DNA of 39,802 nucleotides from an uncultured Bacteroides sp. (lineage in GTDB: Bacteria; Bacteroidota; Bacteroidia; Chitinophagales; Chitinophagaceae), in assembly GCA_902168085.1 (NCBI GenBank), contig CABHOP010000067.1:1-39802 (forward strand). The letters are read 5' to 3'. The position numbers and the translations under genes are program-made. This document shows, piece by piece, positions 1 through 8,936 of the stretch. Position 1 is the first letter of the stretch. The number at the start of each line of letters is the position of its first letter. Below the pieces are notes generated by a model. That model made no database searches and had not been told where the DNA came from. It saw only the letters and a list, made by a program, of their open reading frames with translations.

Positions 1-180
1 GTACAGTTCTGCCTCATCTTCGCTATTATCTTCGCCTTTGCAGTAGGTATATCTTCGGGCAACTTTGGTGCGCTATCGCGCTACCGCATACCTTGTCTGC
101 CATTTTACGCCATGGCTATGATGCTCATCAATTACAGGCACATGCCAGTACAGAAGAATATATTATCGCTTAAATTATAA
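1..180 (+). CDS. C-terminal fragment of a multi-span membrane protein, possibly polysaccharide polymerase
   Basis: An open frame runs from the first base to a TAA at 178-180, giving 59 residues. It starts with a hydrophobic segment (VQFCLIFAIIFAFAVGI), then a loop with NFGALSRYRIPCLPF, then a second short hydrophobic stretch and a basic tail. The N(F)G-x2-RYRIP-x-LPF pattern resembles the C-terminal end of Wzy-like or other polymerase-type membrane proteins in Bacteroidota polysaccharide clusters. That likeness is from memory and not certain. It converges on the glycosyltransferase gene that ends at 182, with one base between the two stop codons and no terminator between them. Start and full length lie outside the window. 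Confidence 0.6.
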   Translation, partial: VQFCLIFAIIFAFAVGISSGNFGALSRYRIPCLPFYAMAMMLINYRHMPVQKNILSLKL

Positions 181-181
181 G

Positions 182-1258
182 CTAAGAAAACAGGCGGATA
201 AAATTATCTTTTTGAGATTGAACGCTGTATTCATTCAGCATTTTAGAGCGTCCTGCCGCACCCATTGATTGCCTCAGCGTAGCATCTTGCACCAGTTTTT
301 TCAGTGCTGCTTTCCATGCTTCTTTTGTGGTGCAGAGGTGCCCGTTAATGCCTTCTTCAATAATAGTCTTATTAACCCCCACAGGACTGGCTACTGCCGG
401 TATACCTAATGAAAGATACTGAATCAGTTTAAAGCCGCATTTACCTTCGCTCCATGCATCATTGTGCAGTGGCATGATGCCCACATCCATCTTGAGCAAA
501 TCTGCTATTTCTGTAGTTGCATTCCAAGGCAGAAATTGCCAGTCGCGTAATGGTAGCTCAGGTTTCTTGTCTGCTATCACCAGGAAGGTAAAATCAAGTT
601 CTTGTTGCAGCTCATTCAATACATCTACCACCTCGTAAATAAAAGGTAGGGTAGAGTGGCTGCCTGTCCAGCCAACCACTACTTTATGGTTGCCGTGTTG
701 TTTGATGCCATTGTGCATACGTACCATATCTACACAAGTGGGTATGCGCACTACATCCGAATTGTATTGACTGGCATAATTACAGAGGTAATCATTGCCG
801 CAGGCTACTTTGTAAGCCCATTTGCAAATGTGCTTTACCTTCCAGAAAGCTTTGAACCATGAAACCAGCTTGTTCTCTGCACTTGTGTTAGGTATCCATA
901 TGGCATCGTCAAAATCGTATATCAGCTTCTTACGCCATAGTTTAGCTATGATCCATTCAAATATGGGTGGCCCAAGCGGAGCAGCTTCGCGGTGTACGAA
1001 TACATAATCGTATCCATGCACATCTACCAGTGCTGTTTTAAGGCGCTGCAGATAACCCTTGATAACGCCCCATGCTTTTTGAGTAGCAGAGCCTTTTTTA
1101 TAAAGGATTTTCCATGTCTCCTCACTCATGAAAGGTGCAATGCGATATGGTATGCCCGCCTCCTGCAGATATGGTTCAAATAGTTCTACCCTGAAGCGCT
1201 GCGATGGCGCATGCTTTACCGGGTAAGGAACAATGAACAATACTTTTGGCGCAGGCAT
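182..1258 (-). CDS. Glycosyltransferase, GT4/GT-B-like
   Basis: A 358-residue cytoplasmic enzyme expected to add a sugar from an activated donor to a growing lipid-linked polysaccharide. The N-terminus (KVLFIVPYP) is the first beta strand of a GT-B fold. The second domain has GWTGSHSTLPFI at 197-208 and EGKCGFKLIQY at 271-281, followed by GIPAVASPVG. This is the donor-site signature of a GT4 subgroup in which the usual E-x7-E is replaced by the EGKxGFKLxQY form. It is the last gene of the leftward run, with one base between it and the GT4 gene upstream, so it is almost certainly co-transcribed. Donor and acceptor cannot be read from sequence. Family assignment is firm; specificity is unknown. 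Confidence 0.88.
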   Translation of the reverse strand: MPAPKVLFIVPYPVKHAPSQRFRVELFEPYLQEAGIPYRIAPFMSEETWKILYKKGSATQKAWGVIKGYLQRLKTALVDVHGYDYVFVHREAAPLGPPIFEWIIAKLWRKKLIYDFDDAIWIPNTSAENKLVSWFKAFWKVKHICKWAYKVACGNDYLCNYASQYNSDVVRIPTCVDMVRMHNGIKQHGNHKVVVGWTGSHSTLPFIYEVVDVLNELQQELDFTFLVIADKKPELPLRDWQFLPWNATTEIADLLKMDVGIMPLHNDAWSEGKCGFKLIQYLSLGIPAVASPVGVNKTIIEEGINGHLCTTKEAWKAALKKLVQDATLRQSMGAAGRSKMLNEYSVQSQKDNFIRLFS

Positions 1259-1259
1259 A

Positions 1260-2363
1260 TCAGGAAGGGTTTAGCACGTTTTCAAAACGGGAAATGAAAT
1301 GTGCAGTGCTGAATTTTTCTCTTACATAGACTTTACCCGCAGCTGCATATTGTGCGCGCAGCAATTCATTATTGCTCAGTGTTAAGATAGCCTGGGTCAT
1401 CGCATTTACATCCGCAACAGGCACTAATAGGCCCGTTTCTTTATCTTTTATGATCTCTTCCGGCCCGCCGGAGCGGGTAGCTATAAGGGCAGTGCCATAA
1501 TAAGCAGCTTCAAGACAGGTCATTGATAGCGATTCGGCATTAGAGAAGTTCAGTACAATATCGGCCTGCTTTATTTCCTGCTCTATATGTTTGCTGAAGG
1601 ATGCAAATGTTACAACTTGCTCCAACTGAAGTGATCGGACTTTCTCTTCAAGTAACTGGCGGAATAGTTTATTCTTTTCCAGCCCCATATCACCACCTAC
1701 AAATTTCAATCGTAGCATTGGATTTTGTTCATATGCCTTGATAAAAGCCTCCAGTGCATAGTCTTGTCCCTTGCCCCTTATATAGTTGGAAAGGTATAGC
1801 AGTTGTACGATGCCTGTGCCGGATTGCGGTTTTGATATGGTCTCGTTAAGATTAGCAGGGTCGTATATGCGTATGGTATTCTCTTTATACGGTAGCTGAT
1901 TCAGTACGGTATCTGATACGGCTATTACTGTGTCTGCATATTTCTGTGCTGCGGTCACCCATATTCTGCGGAAAGGTGCCGGTATAGTAGCAGGCACAAA
2001 CCGTACATAGGTTATCAACTTTCCTTTGTAGCCCAGTATCTTTAGCGCTGTACCCAGCAGGTTATAAAAATCATTCGCCTGCACTACATCTATCTGCTCT
2101 TTACGGATGATCTTTTTAAGCTTCAGTGTATTGGATAATAAACGGAACGGGTATCGTATCAAGACACCTGCCGACTTTCTTACTTCCAGCATAGGCAGGG
2201 TGTAATACTTGATGCCCTTTTCCTGTAGTAGTGGTGCTACTTTACTATCTGTATGAATAACGAAAACAAACCTGTGCTTGCCGGACAACAACAATGCCTC
2301 ATTCAGTGCGCAACGAAAAGCGCCTGTGAAGTCTATTGAGTTTTCTATGATGAGTATATTCAT
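1260..2363 (-). CDS. Glycosyltransferase family 4
   Basis: A 367-residue GT-B enzyme. The N-terminal acceptor domain opens with MNILIIENSIDFTGA. The nucleotide-sugar domain begins near residue 185 with LLYLSNYIRGKGQD, the usual loop with a basic residue (R196) and GKG. The retaining GT4 motif E-x7-E is present as E277-SLSMTCL-E285, followed by GTALIATRSGGPEEII. The length is typical of the family. It lies 15 bases downstream of the next GT4 gene and one base before the last gene of the run, which implies translation from one message. The role is inferred from context: one sugar transfer step in exopolysaccharide or capsule assembly. Confidence 0.9.
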   Translation of the reverse strand: MNILIIENSIDFTGAFRCALNEALLLSGKHRFVFVIHTDSKVAPLLQEKGIKYYTLPMLEVRKSAGVLIRYPFRLLSNTLKLKKIIRKEQIDVVQANDFYNLLGTALKILGYKGKLITYVRFVPATIPAPFRRIWVTAAQKYADTVIAVSDTVLNQLPYKENTIRIYDPANLNETISKPQSGTGIVQLLYLSNYIRGKGQDYALEAFIKAYEQNPMLRLKFVGGDMGLEKNKLFRQLLEEKVRSLQLEQVVTFASFSKHIEQEIKQADIVLNFSNAESLSMTCLEAAYYGTALIATRSGGPEEIIKDKETGLLVPVADVNAMTQAILTLSNNELLRAQYAAAGKVYVREKFSTAHFISRFENVLNPS

Positions 2364-2378
2364 CTATCCGGCAATCAT

Positions 2379-3611
2379 TTAGTTTTCTATCACCTTTTCC
2401 CACTGCGATAACATGGCATCGAGTGTGAAACGGCTGGTAAGTTTATAAAAAGCTTCTTCTGATGGCATAGGTGCCCGCATCCAGTAATTTATTTCTATAA
2501 CCCATTGGCGGAAGCGTTCATCATCTATCCTGTCCAGCAGTGGTAGTAATGAGCCTACTTCTGTGCGTGTGCTTTTTTCTGTTGGTTCTTTACTTATGTC
2601 CTGCACATCCAGTATTTCACGCGGGCCGGTACGGCAATCAGTGGTTACTACAGGTATATTGCAGATGAGCGCTTCGGCAAGCACATTCGGAAAACCTTCC
2701 CACGACGAGGAGAGTGCAAACAGCCTGCTATGCACATAGTATTTAAAGGCATTGTTCTGAAAGCCCATAAGGTAAACATCTGCATCCGTGTATTTTTCTT
2801 CTTCCTGCCAATCGCATGCCCTTAGTCCCAGTTCATTGCACAGTTTTATATATTGATTTTTCAGGTCTCCATCGCCCAATATTACAAGACGTGCCTCTGT
2901 GCCTGCATTGCGTATGCGTTTCAGCAAGCGTATCAGCTTATCGTGCTCTTTGGCTATATGCAGCCTGCCCGATGTAATGATGACCGGTTTGCTGAATATC
3001 TTTTCTTCTTCTTCAGTTAGCGGGATAGCGGCCTTATTTAAAATATCCTCTATCTCATAAAAGTTGTAGATAGTAGTAAGCTTGTTGTTGCTAATGTTAA
3101 AGTGTTCCTTCAGCTCGTCCGCCAATGCATCGGTTACGCATATGATCTCATCTGCACGACGGTACAAGCCCGGTATCAATGCCTTGATGCGCACTTTGCC
3201 CATCAGGCCTGCTATCTGTTTGTCATGTATTTTAGAACCACGAATGCTTAATACTACTTTTTCTTTGCCTTTCGTCAGTACATTCACATAGTCCGGCCCT
3301 TCCAGGAAACTGATAGAAACATCTATATCATTCTCTTTCTTTATCTGCTTTATCCGTTTCAGACGGTATCTCCATGCATTTATTTTCCCGGCAATGCCTT
3401 TATAGCCCGGAGGGTCTACGAATATCACCTTACTGCAGGTTTTGTAAAATTTTTCCCTATCAGTGCCGGAAAGAATGCACAGGGTAACATCATAACCCTG
3501 TTGCTCTAAATAATAGCTCAATAATGAAATAGAGCGTTCCGCCCCGCCTTTACCCAGCTCGGAACCTATTAGTAATATTTTCTTTGTTCGTGTGTTAAGC
3601 TTTGTGCTCAA
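2379..3611 (-). CDS. Glycosyltransferase family 4
   Basis: A 410-residue GT4 enzyme. It has the glycine-rich acceptor-domain loop GKGGAER (20-26), a donor-domain entry GRLHIAKEHD (215-224), and the E-x7-E motif as E305-GFPNVLA-E313, followed by NIPVVTTDCRTGPREIL. This resembles WsaF/RfaB/PimB-type retaining transferases. The C-terminal 70 residues are longer than in the neighbouring GT4 proteins. Its start overlaps the end of the upstream GT4 gene by 17 bases, a strong sign of translational coupling. No internal methionine offers a better start, because the first beta strand follows directly (KKILLIGSELG). Sugar specificity is unknown. Confidence 0.9.
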   Translation of the reverse strand: MSTKLNTRTKKILLIGSELGKGGAERSISLLSYYLEQQGYDVTLCILSGTDREKFYKTCSKVIFVDPPGYKGIAGKINAWRYRLKRIKQIKKENDIDVSISFLEGPDYVNVLTKGKEKVVLSIRGSKIHDKQIAGLMGKVRIKALIPGLYRRADEIICVTDALADELKEHFNISNNKLTTIYNFYEIEDILNKAAIPLTEEEEKIFSKPVIITSGRLHIAKEHDKLIRLLKRIRNAGTEARLVILGDGDLKNQYIKLCNELGLRACDWQEEEKYTDADVYLMGFQNNAFKYYVHSRLFALSSSWEGFPNVLAEALICNIPVVTTDCRTGPREILDVQDISKEPTEKSTRTEVGSLLPLLDRIDDERFRQWVIEINYWMRAPMPSEEAFYKLTSRFTLDAMLSQWEKVIEN

Positions 3612-4797
3612 GGTAGTCTGCTATTTCAGTTATAAAACTATCCATGCTGTAGGTGTCCAGGTTATGTTTGGCATTTCTGCCCATTTGTTTTGTTTCTTCA
3701 CGATGATTGTAGGCCCATTCTATTTTGTCAGCTATAGCTTTGGCATCGCGTATTGGTATTACCCAACAACCACTTTCATTGCGGCTCAATAGTTCTGCAG
3801 AACCACTATGGTCTGTAATGATTACAGGCACCGAATAGTGTGCAGCTTCTAAAGCAGTGACAGGTGCGCCATCTATAAGGCTCGGTATTACAAACAGGTT
3901 TAGTGTTTGCATATATGAATCAACATCAGCAACAGGGCCTGCAAAGGTAACTTGTTTCAGGTCTTTGAAGTGGGTATCGATATATTGTTTTACGGTAACA
4001 TCGATAGTGCCTGCTATACTTAGCTGCATATGCTGGTTGGCATTGTTTTTCATTAGCTCTTGCCAGGCTTCCAGCAGGTAATGCAGTCCTTTTAAAACAA
4101 CGGTATGTGCAAGGTAGCCTACTACAAATGTGTCACCGCTACGCTGTACAACATTTGGTGCGGGCTTGAAGTCGGGCTTCATATGGCCGGGAATGCTGAC
4201 TACATTAAGGTTGTGCGCGGAGTTGGCATATGATGTGTATACAGGTGGCAAAGAGCATATCACCTGGTCTGTAAGCTGAACCGATTTGTTAAAATAGGCA
4301 ATGCGTTTTTGGTAGGTATAGGCATCGTCCTTTGTTATGTTCAGTTTCCTGTTTTCTTCTGATATCAGTTCACAGATATAATTCTCTTCAGGTGTGGCAG
4401 GCAGCAGCACTACTTTTATGCCTAGCTTATGCGCCCTTTTAAAGGTGCGGTATAAATAGGAATTGGTGCTAAAAAGTATGTTGGTGTTTTTCTGTAGCCT
4501 GAACTGGCAAAACCAGTCAAATAGCATTTCCTGTAATAGCCTGAATTTGTAGGACGGGAAATGGAAGAGCTTATAAAGACGATTGAGTATGAATAGGAAA
4601 TAGCGTGATAAAGATGAAACCGGTTGGGAAGGGAAGGACGTTTCAAATTTACCTTTTGAATACACTGTGAAATTGGATAACAAACCACGCTTATGAAGTT
4701 CCTGCGACACATAATAACCCAAACGCGCCATCCCTTCCCCGCTATTTGCAGACAAAGATTGGAATGAAACGACTTGTATGCGTTTTTGTTTATCCAT
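3595..4797 (-). CDS. Glycosyltransferase, GT4-like
   Basis: A 400-residue GT-B protein. The donor domain starts near residue 223 (TFVVGYLAHTVVLKGLHYLLEAW), and the C-terminal signature reads D309-GAPVTAL-E317 followed by SVPVIITDHSGSAELL. The first glutamate of the GT4 E-x7-E pair is therefore an aspartate. This change is conservative and is seen in some GT4 subfamilies, so activity is still likely. The N-terminal domain carries an unusual aromatic and basic stretch (about residues 63-100) that could sit against the membrane. It overlaps the next gene downstream by 17 bases and starts 21 bases after the deacetylase gene. Confidence 0.87.
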   Translation of the reverse strand: MDKQKRIQVVSFQSLSANSGEGMARLGYYVSQELHKRGLLSNFTVYSKGKFETSFPSQPVSSLSRYFLFILNRLYKLFHFPSYKFRLLQEMLFDWFCQFRLQKNTNILFSTNSYLYRTFKRAHKLGIKVVLLPATPEENYICELISEENRKLNITKDDAYTYQKRIAYFNKSVQLTDQVICSLPPVYTSYANSAHNLNVVSIPGHMKPDFKPAPNVVQRSGDTFVVGYLAHTVVLKGLHYLLEAWQELMKNNANQHMQLSIAGTIDVTVKQYIDTHFKDLKQVTFAGPVADVDSYMQTLNLFVIPSLIDGAPVTALEAAHYSVPVIITDHSGSAELLSRNESGCWVIPIRDAKAIADKIEWAYNHREETKQMGRNAKHNLDTYSMDSFITEIADYLEHKA

Positions 4798-4818
4798 TCG
4801 GCAGTTTTCTTTTAGCGG

Positions 4819-5709
4819 TTAATATTTCAGCATAGTAGATAAAGACATTTTATCTACATCGTTGTATCTATTTACATGGTCCAGGAAATCCATCAGTACG
4901 TGACGCATTGTAATTTTCTCATCATATACCATTGGGTAATCAAACTCTACATAGTGCGTTGATAATACAAAGTCGCCATTGTAACTGCGCACCATTTCAA
5001 AATCATCTATCAAAGTATTGAGCCTGGTGCCGGGCTGCAAAGGATAGTGGTATGCAATCTCTGTATGATTGCTAAACCTTAAAACCCTGGCATAGTCGGC
5101 ATCCTTTCGCATTATTTTAAAACTCAGTTGCCTGGCTATATTTATCAGGCCCTTCAGGTCTTTTTCTTTCTTGTAAAAAGAAATACCGCCACCACAAATG
5201 TTGAGCCCTGCAGCTAATACGGCATGATAGCCTTTTAGCGATAATAGGTTTTGAGGTGGGGTGAATACGCTGATAGGGTATTGGAACACCTGGTTAAGAT
5301 GTGCCACTTCCTTCTTTATCTCATCTGTTACATCTCTTGTTGTATAATATTCTGCGCCGCGTACATAGTTGTTGCTTCTATCGGCGGGTGGCACTGGGTC
5401 TTCATTGCGATGGTATTTTGCATGATACCCTATGTCCAGTTTTCCTTCTTTTATCTTTTCTCTTATAAAGCTGACAAGCTGATTATTGTTTTCTATAGGG
5501 TGTGCTGTGTCGTCGGCTTTCCAGGCATTCCAGTCTGTCTGCTGTTTATCACGGTATATGCGATGCACCCAATGCTCCCAGTTGCCCTTCACTTTCGATA
5601 TTAAGCACAACGTAGGGGCAAATTCATTCCAAATGTCCTGGTAGCACCTGGTGAGCTGTTCCGGTCGCGTGAAAAAATTGGTATCGTCATCTCTTATAGC
5701 AAATCGCAT
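4819..5709 (-). CDS. NodB-like polysaccharide deacetylase family protein
   Basis: A 296-residue protein with the layout of a carbohydrate esterase family 4 (NodB) fold. It has an N-terminal acidic triplet D7-D8-D9 in the first strand (FAIRDDDTNFF) and a H96-AKY-H100 pair, which matches the HxxxH metal site. FTPPQNLLS near the middle matches the position of the loop after the third motif. No signal peptide is visible, so it probably acts in the cytoplasm on lipid-linked intermediates or on a sugar nucleotide, not on exported polymer. It sits between two GT4 genes (gaps of 20 and 21 bases). The family is moderately certain. An N-deacetylation step in glycan synthesis is inferred. Confidence 0.72.
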   Translation of the reverse strand: MRFAIRDDDTNFFTRPEQLTRCYQDIWNEFAPTLCLISKVKGNWEHWVHRIYRDKQQTDWNAWKADDTAHPIENNNQLVSFIREKIKEGKLDIGYHAKYHRNEDPVPPADRSNNYVRGAEYYTTRDVTDEIKKEVAHLNQVFQYPISVFTPPQNLLSLKGYHAVLAAGLNICGGGISFYKKEKDLKGLINIARQLSFKIMRKDADYARVLRFSNHTEIAYHYPLQPGTRLNTLIDDFEMVRSYNGDFVLSTHYVEFDYPMVYDEKITMRHVLMDFLDHVNRYNDVDKMSLSTMLKY

Positions 5710-5729
5710 ATTCGTTGTTTTCAGGGTGT

Positions 5730-6932
5730 TTAATGGGATTTAGATGCGGCATTTTCATATACTTCACAATAGGCAGCTATGCACTTGTCCATATCAAATT
5801 GTTCATAGCATGCCGCAGCATTCTTTTTATGTTCATTATAAAGGGCCTTATCATTCAGATATTGGTTCATTGCTGCTGTTACAGCATTTACTGATACCGT
5901 ATTGTTTTCAATAGGTGTTATAATGCCGGCCATTTTACCTTCAACTTGCAGCATGTTCACAATCTCGCCGGCATCAGATGCTATAGATGGTATGCCGCAG
6001 CACAAGTATTCTATAATAACAGTAGGTAAGCTTTCGGAAGGGTAGGTGGTTGGTAACAACCCCACATCCATAATAGCTATCCATTCCAATGGCTTGTCCG
6101 ACTGGCCGGTAAAATGAATGTTTTTATGAGATGCGTAAAGATTTTTTAATGTCTGCAGGTATTCACTTTCCCCCACTAACAATAGATGCGTATCGGGCCT
6201 GTTCAATTGCAGGAAAGCTTTTATAGCTATTTCCCATCCTTTCTCGGCTATGCCTCTCGATACCATCCCGAAGATGAAATCGTTTTCCGGTATTCCTAAC
6301 CGTCTTCGTAATAAAGCTGCGTCGCCTGTTACCTTACCGTCATAGCCGTTGTATATTTTTGATATTTTCCCCTTGGTATAATTATCAAACTGCTGTTTGA
6401 AGAATTGTATTTGTTTATCAGAAATACAGACTACGTGGGCCAGGTGTTGCAGGTTATAGCTGGCCTTCGCTGTGTATTGCAGTAGTGGTATCGGGATGTT
6501 CTGTTGTGTCTTATTGTAGAACTGTAAATAATCGCCGTGTATCGTTGTTACTACCGGTATCCGTTTTTCTTTTGCTACTTGCAGACATAGCCTGTCTGCT
6601 TTTAGCAGGTGGCTGTGTATAACAGTTGGCGCAAATTCTCTTACCAGTTTTTTTAATGAACGCTTGATGAATGTATCGCGAACACTGTAATTAATATTCA
6701 ACCTGAACAATGCGGAATCAATCATGCCCATCAGTCGTGGCAATGGAATGTCAGCATGTGCTATGGGTACCTTCTCCGCAAATTGCTTATATAATCCTTC
6801 ATTAAAAAGGTTTTTATAAAAAGTGAATATGCGGACGTTGTGTCCTTTTTGACGCAATGCATTCGACAGGCGAAGCACAAATGTTTCTGCACCACCGGGA
6901 TGTATTACTTCTGTAACCAAAAGTATATTCAT
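5730..6932 (-). CDS. Glycosyltransferase family 4
   Basis: A 400-residue GT4 enzyme. The N-terminus has MNILLVTEVIHPGGAETFV, a textbook GT4 acceptor-domain start with the GGAE loop (13-16). HSHLLKADR (about 106-114) and TTIHGDY (129-135) are also typical. The donor domain begins near residue 219 (FIFGMVSRGIAEKGWE). The catalytic motif is E300-SLPTVII-E308, followed by GIPSIASDAGEIVNML. It follows the GT2 gene after 14 bases and precedes the deacetylase by 20 bases. Its place among the other transferases supports a role in building the repeat unit; donor and acceptor cannot be inferred. Confidence 0.91.
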   Translation of the reverse strand: MNILLVTEVIHPGGAETFVLRLSNALRQKGHNVRIFTFYKNLFNEGLYKQFAEKVPIAHADIPLPRLMGMIDSALFRLNINYSVRDTFIKRSLKKLVREFAPTVIHSHLLKADRLCLQVAKEKRIPVVTTIHGDYLQFYNKTQQNIPIPLLQYTAKASYNLQHLAHVVCISDKQIQFFKQQFDNYTKGKISKIYNGYDGKVTGDAALLRRRLGIPENDFIFGMVSRGIAEKGWEIAIKAFLQLNRPDTHLLLVGESEYLQTLKNLYASHKNIHFTGQSDKPLEWIAIMDVGLLPTTYPSESLPTVIIEYLCCGIPSIASDAGEIVNMLQVEGKMAGIITPIENNTVSVNAVTAAMNQYLNDKALYNEHKKNAAACYEQFDMDKCIAAYCEVYENAASKSH

Positions 6933-6946
6933 GCGTTGCTGACGGC

Positions 6947-7888
6947 TTAATTGGTTTGTAAATACCTGCGTTTAAGATAATAAAATAATGTGCGGTATCC
7001 CATTGCTCCTGCTTTACCTGTTTTCAGGCAGCTTTTCAGCAATGACCATGCCTGTTGCCAATTTCCTTTATCTATTGCTTTGGCTGCCCATATACGATAA
7101 CGCTCCGCCATTAGGGCCTTATCCTGGTACAAGGAATCTTCATAGGCTTTCATGCCGGCCTCATTGTCTTCCGATAGCCAATCTGTTTTGGTTTCTTTCA
7201 GTTGCCTGTATAGTTCTTTGATGATATCCTGCGCTATCAGCTTTCTGGGCTTATCCAGCACATTGGTAAGCGAATGGGGATTGATACGGTAGCCGTATAA
7301 AGCTTTTTTTATAAAATAGATAGGATACCTGGTGTTTACGCGCATGGTCCAGAAATGGTCATCGCCATATATTCCATTAAAGTATTCAGAGAAATTACCG
7401 AATTCTGTAAGCAATTCCCTTCTGAACATTAGGCCGGGATACCAGAACGGATATTCGAGTGCCAACTCTGTGACCAGGAAATCTTTGTTGTACGACTTAG
7501 TTTCCAGAATACGATCTTCTGTGTCTATGATAGTATAATTGCTGCCACATATTTTGATATCCGGGTTGTTTTGAAACGCGGCCACCTGCAAGGCAATACG
7601 GTCTGGTGTGCTTGTGTCATCGGAATCCAGCTGGGTCAGTAATTCGCCGGTAGCATAGTTGAATGCACGGTTTTTGTTTGCTACATAGCCCACGTTATTA
7701 TCGTGGCGATATAATTTGATACGGCTATCGGATAAGTATTTTTCTAGGATAGCAACAGTTTCATCGGTCGACTTGTCATCGCTGATAATAAGTTCCCAGT
7801 CGGTATAAGTTTGATGCAGCACAGATTGTATAGCCCTATCTATATAGGGGGCTACATTGTAGGCACACATCACTATACTTACTTTCAT
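6947..7888 (-). CDS. Glycosyltransferase family 2
   Basis: A 313-residue GT-A enzyme (numbering below is from a methionine four codons further upstream). KVSIVMCAYNVAPYID forms the nucleotide-binding start, IISDDKSTDET is the second motif, and D92-S-D94-D95 (QLDSDD) is the metal-binding DxD. The start is placed at 7888 because it gives a classic ATGA overlap with the stop of the upstream GT2 gene and starts right at the first beta strand. After the catalytic domain comes a helical C-terminal extension of about 80 residues that also occurs in the upstream GT2 protein. Both contain a TDLL/TDWL...GMKA.E segment, so they arose by duplication. No membrane helices are evident. Confidence 0.9.
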   Translation of the reverse strand: MKVSIVMCAYNVAPYIDRAIQSVLHQTYTDWELIISDDKSTDETVAILEKYLSDSRIKLYRHDNNVGYVANKNRAFNYATGELLTQLDSDDTSTPDRIALQVAAFQNNPDIKICGSNYTIIDTEDRILETKSYNKDFLVTELALEYPFWYPGLMFRRELLTEFGNFSEYFNGIYGDDHFWTMRVNTRYPIYFIKKALYGYRINPHSLTNVLDKPRKLIAQDIIKELYRQLKETKTDWLSEDNEAGMKAYEDSLYQDKALMAERYRIWAAKAIDKGNWQQAWSLLKSCLKTGKAGAMGYRTLFYYLKRRYLQTN

Positions 7889-8919
7889 AGCGCACTGCAT
7901 GTCTCAACTTCAGATAATAAGGCAACTGAGCTTTGTGCTGCTATGGCAAACAGGTTGGCTGTATGCTTTGAGCCTTTGAACTTATTACGCAACAGGTACC
8001 ACAAAGACTGATAGTTCTTTACAAAGAACGGGGCTGTCTTAATAGCTTCCAGCAGCAGGTACTGCCCATCTGCCAGGTTGCCATGGTCTATTTGTATGCA
8101 GGCATACATGCGCAGCTTATCGGCCAGGTATTGTTTGTCATTCAGCATTTTTTCTTCCAATGCTTTCATGCCTTTTTCATCCTTGCTCTTCAGCAGGTCT
8201 GTACCGGTTTTTATACGTTGATCTTTCAGTATCTTGTATATATCGTGCGATAGTATCTTCAATAGTGCGCGTGGCTCAGTCAGGTCTATGCTGCGATGGT
8301 CTGAGTTGGGCCTGGCCCATACATAGTACAGGTATTCATCCAGGTAATAACCGCCATACATATCCAGTATCTCCAGTATCAAATACCTGTCATAACTGGT
8401 AAGGCGGTCGAAGTATTTGTGGAAACCGGGTATGTGTTCCAGTATCTCACGTTTGAACATGATGGTAGCAGGCGCCCATACCTCATCAGAGCTGGCAACA
8501 ATTAATCCTGAACCTGTTTTCTTCTGATAATCCGGTGGTGCCAGTGGCGAATAGAAGACAGAATTGGTAAGGCAAAGGCCCACATTATGTTCTGCAAATA
8601 CGGCCAATTGTTTTTCTATCCTTGTCACATCACACCAGTCATCTGCATCCTGTATCATAATGAAGTCGCCTTTGGCATCAAAAAACATGCGGTTGTAGCA
8701 ATTGATCAATCCCTGGTTTACTTCATTTATCAGCACGCGTATACGGCTGTCTTTTGCTGCCCATTTTTGTATGATCTCTACAGAGCGGTCTGAAGACCCA
8801 TTGTCGCAAACGATACATTCCCAGTTAGGGTACGTTTGGTTTACAATATGTTCCAGGCACTTGTCGAGATATTCTTCACAATTATAATTCGGTACGACTA
8901 CGGATACTAATTGGTTCAT
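7885..8919 (-). CDS. Glycosyltransferase family 2, paralog of the next gene
   Basis: A 344-residue GT-A enzyme. It opens with VSVVVPNYNCEEYLDKCLEHIVNQTYPNWE, has CDNGSSDRSVEII as second motif and D91-A-D93-D94 (QDADD) as the metal site. The C-terminal third is helical and shares spaced identities with its neighbour (TDLLKSKDEKGMKALEE against TDWLSEDNEAGMKAYED). The pair probably stems from tandem duplication and then diverged to different acceptors or donors. The stop codon overlaps the downstream ATG as ATGA. The gene follows the ABC exporter gene by 17 bases. The exact sugar transferred is unknown. Confidence 0.9.
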   Translation of the reverse strand: MNQLVSVVVPNYNCEEYLDKCLEHIVNQTYPNWECIVCDNGSSDRSVEIIQKWAAKDSRIRVLINEVNQGLINCYNRMFFDAKGDFIMIQDADDWCDVTRIEKQLAVFAEHNVGLCLTNSVFYSPLAPPDYQKKTGSGLIVASSDEVWAPATIMFKREILEHIPGFHKYFDRLTSYDRYLILEILDMYGGYYLDEYLYYVWARPNSDHRSIDLTEPRALLKILSHDIYKILKDQRIKTGTDLLKSKDEKGMKALEEKMLNDKQYLADKLRMYACIQIDHGNLADGQYLLLEAIKTAPFFVKNYQSLWYLLRNKFKGSKHTANLFAIAAQSSVALLSEVETCSAL

Positions 8920-8936
8920 ATGATTACATTTGGGGG

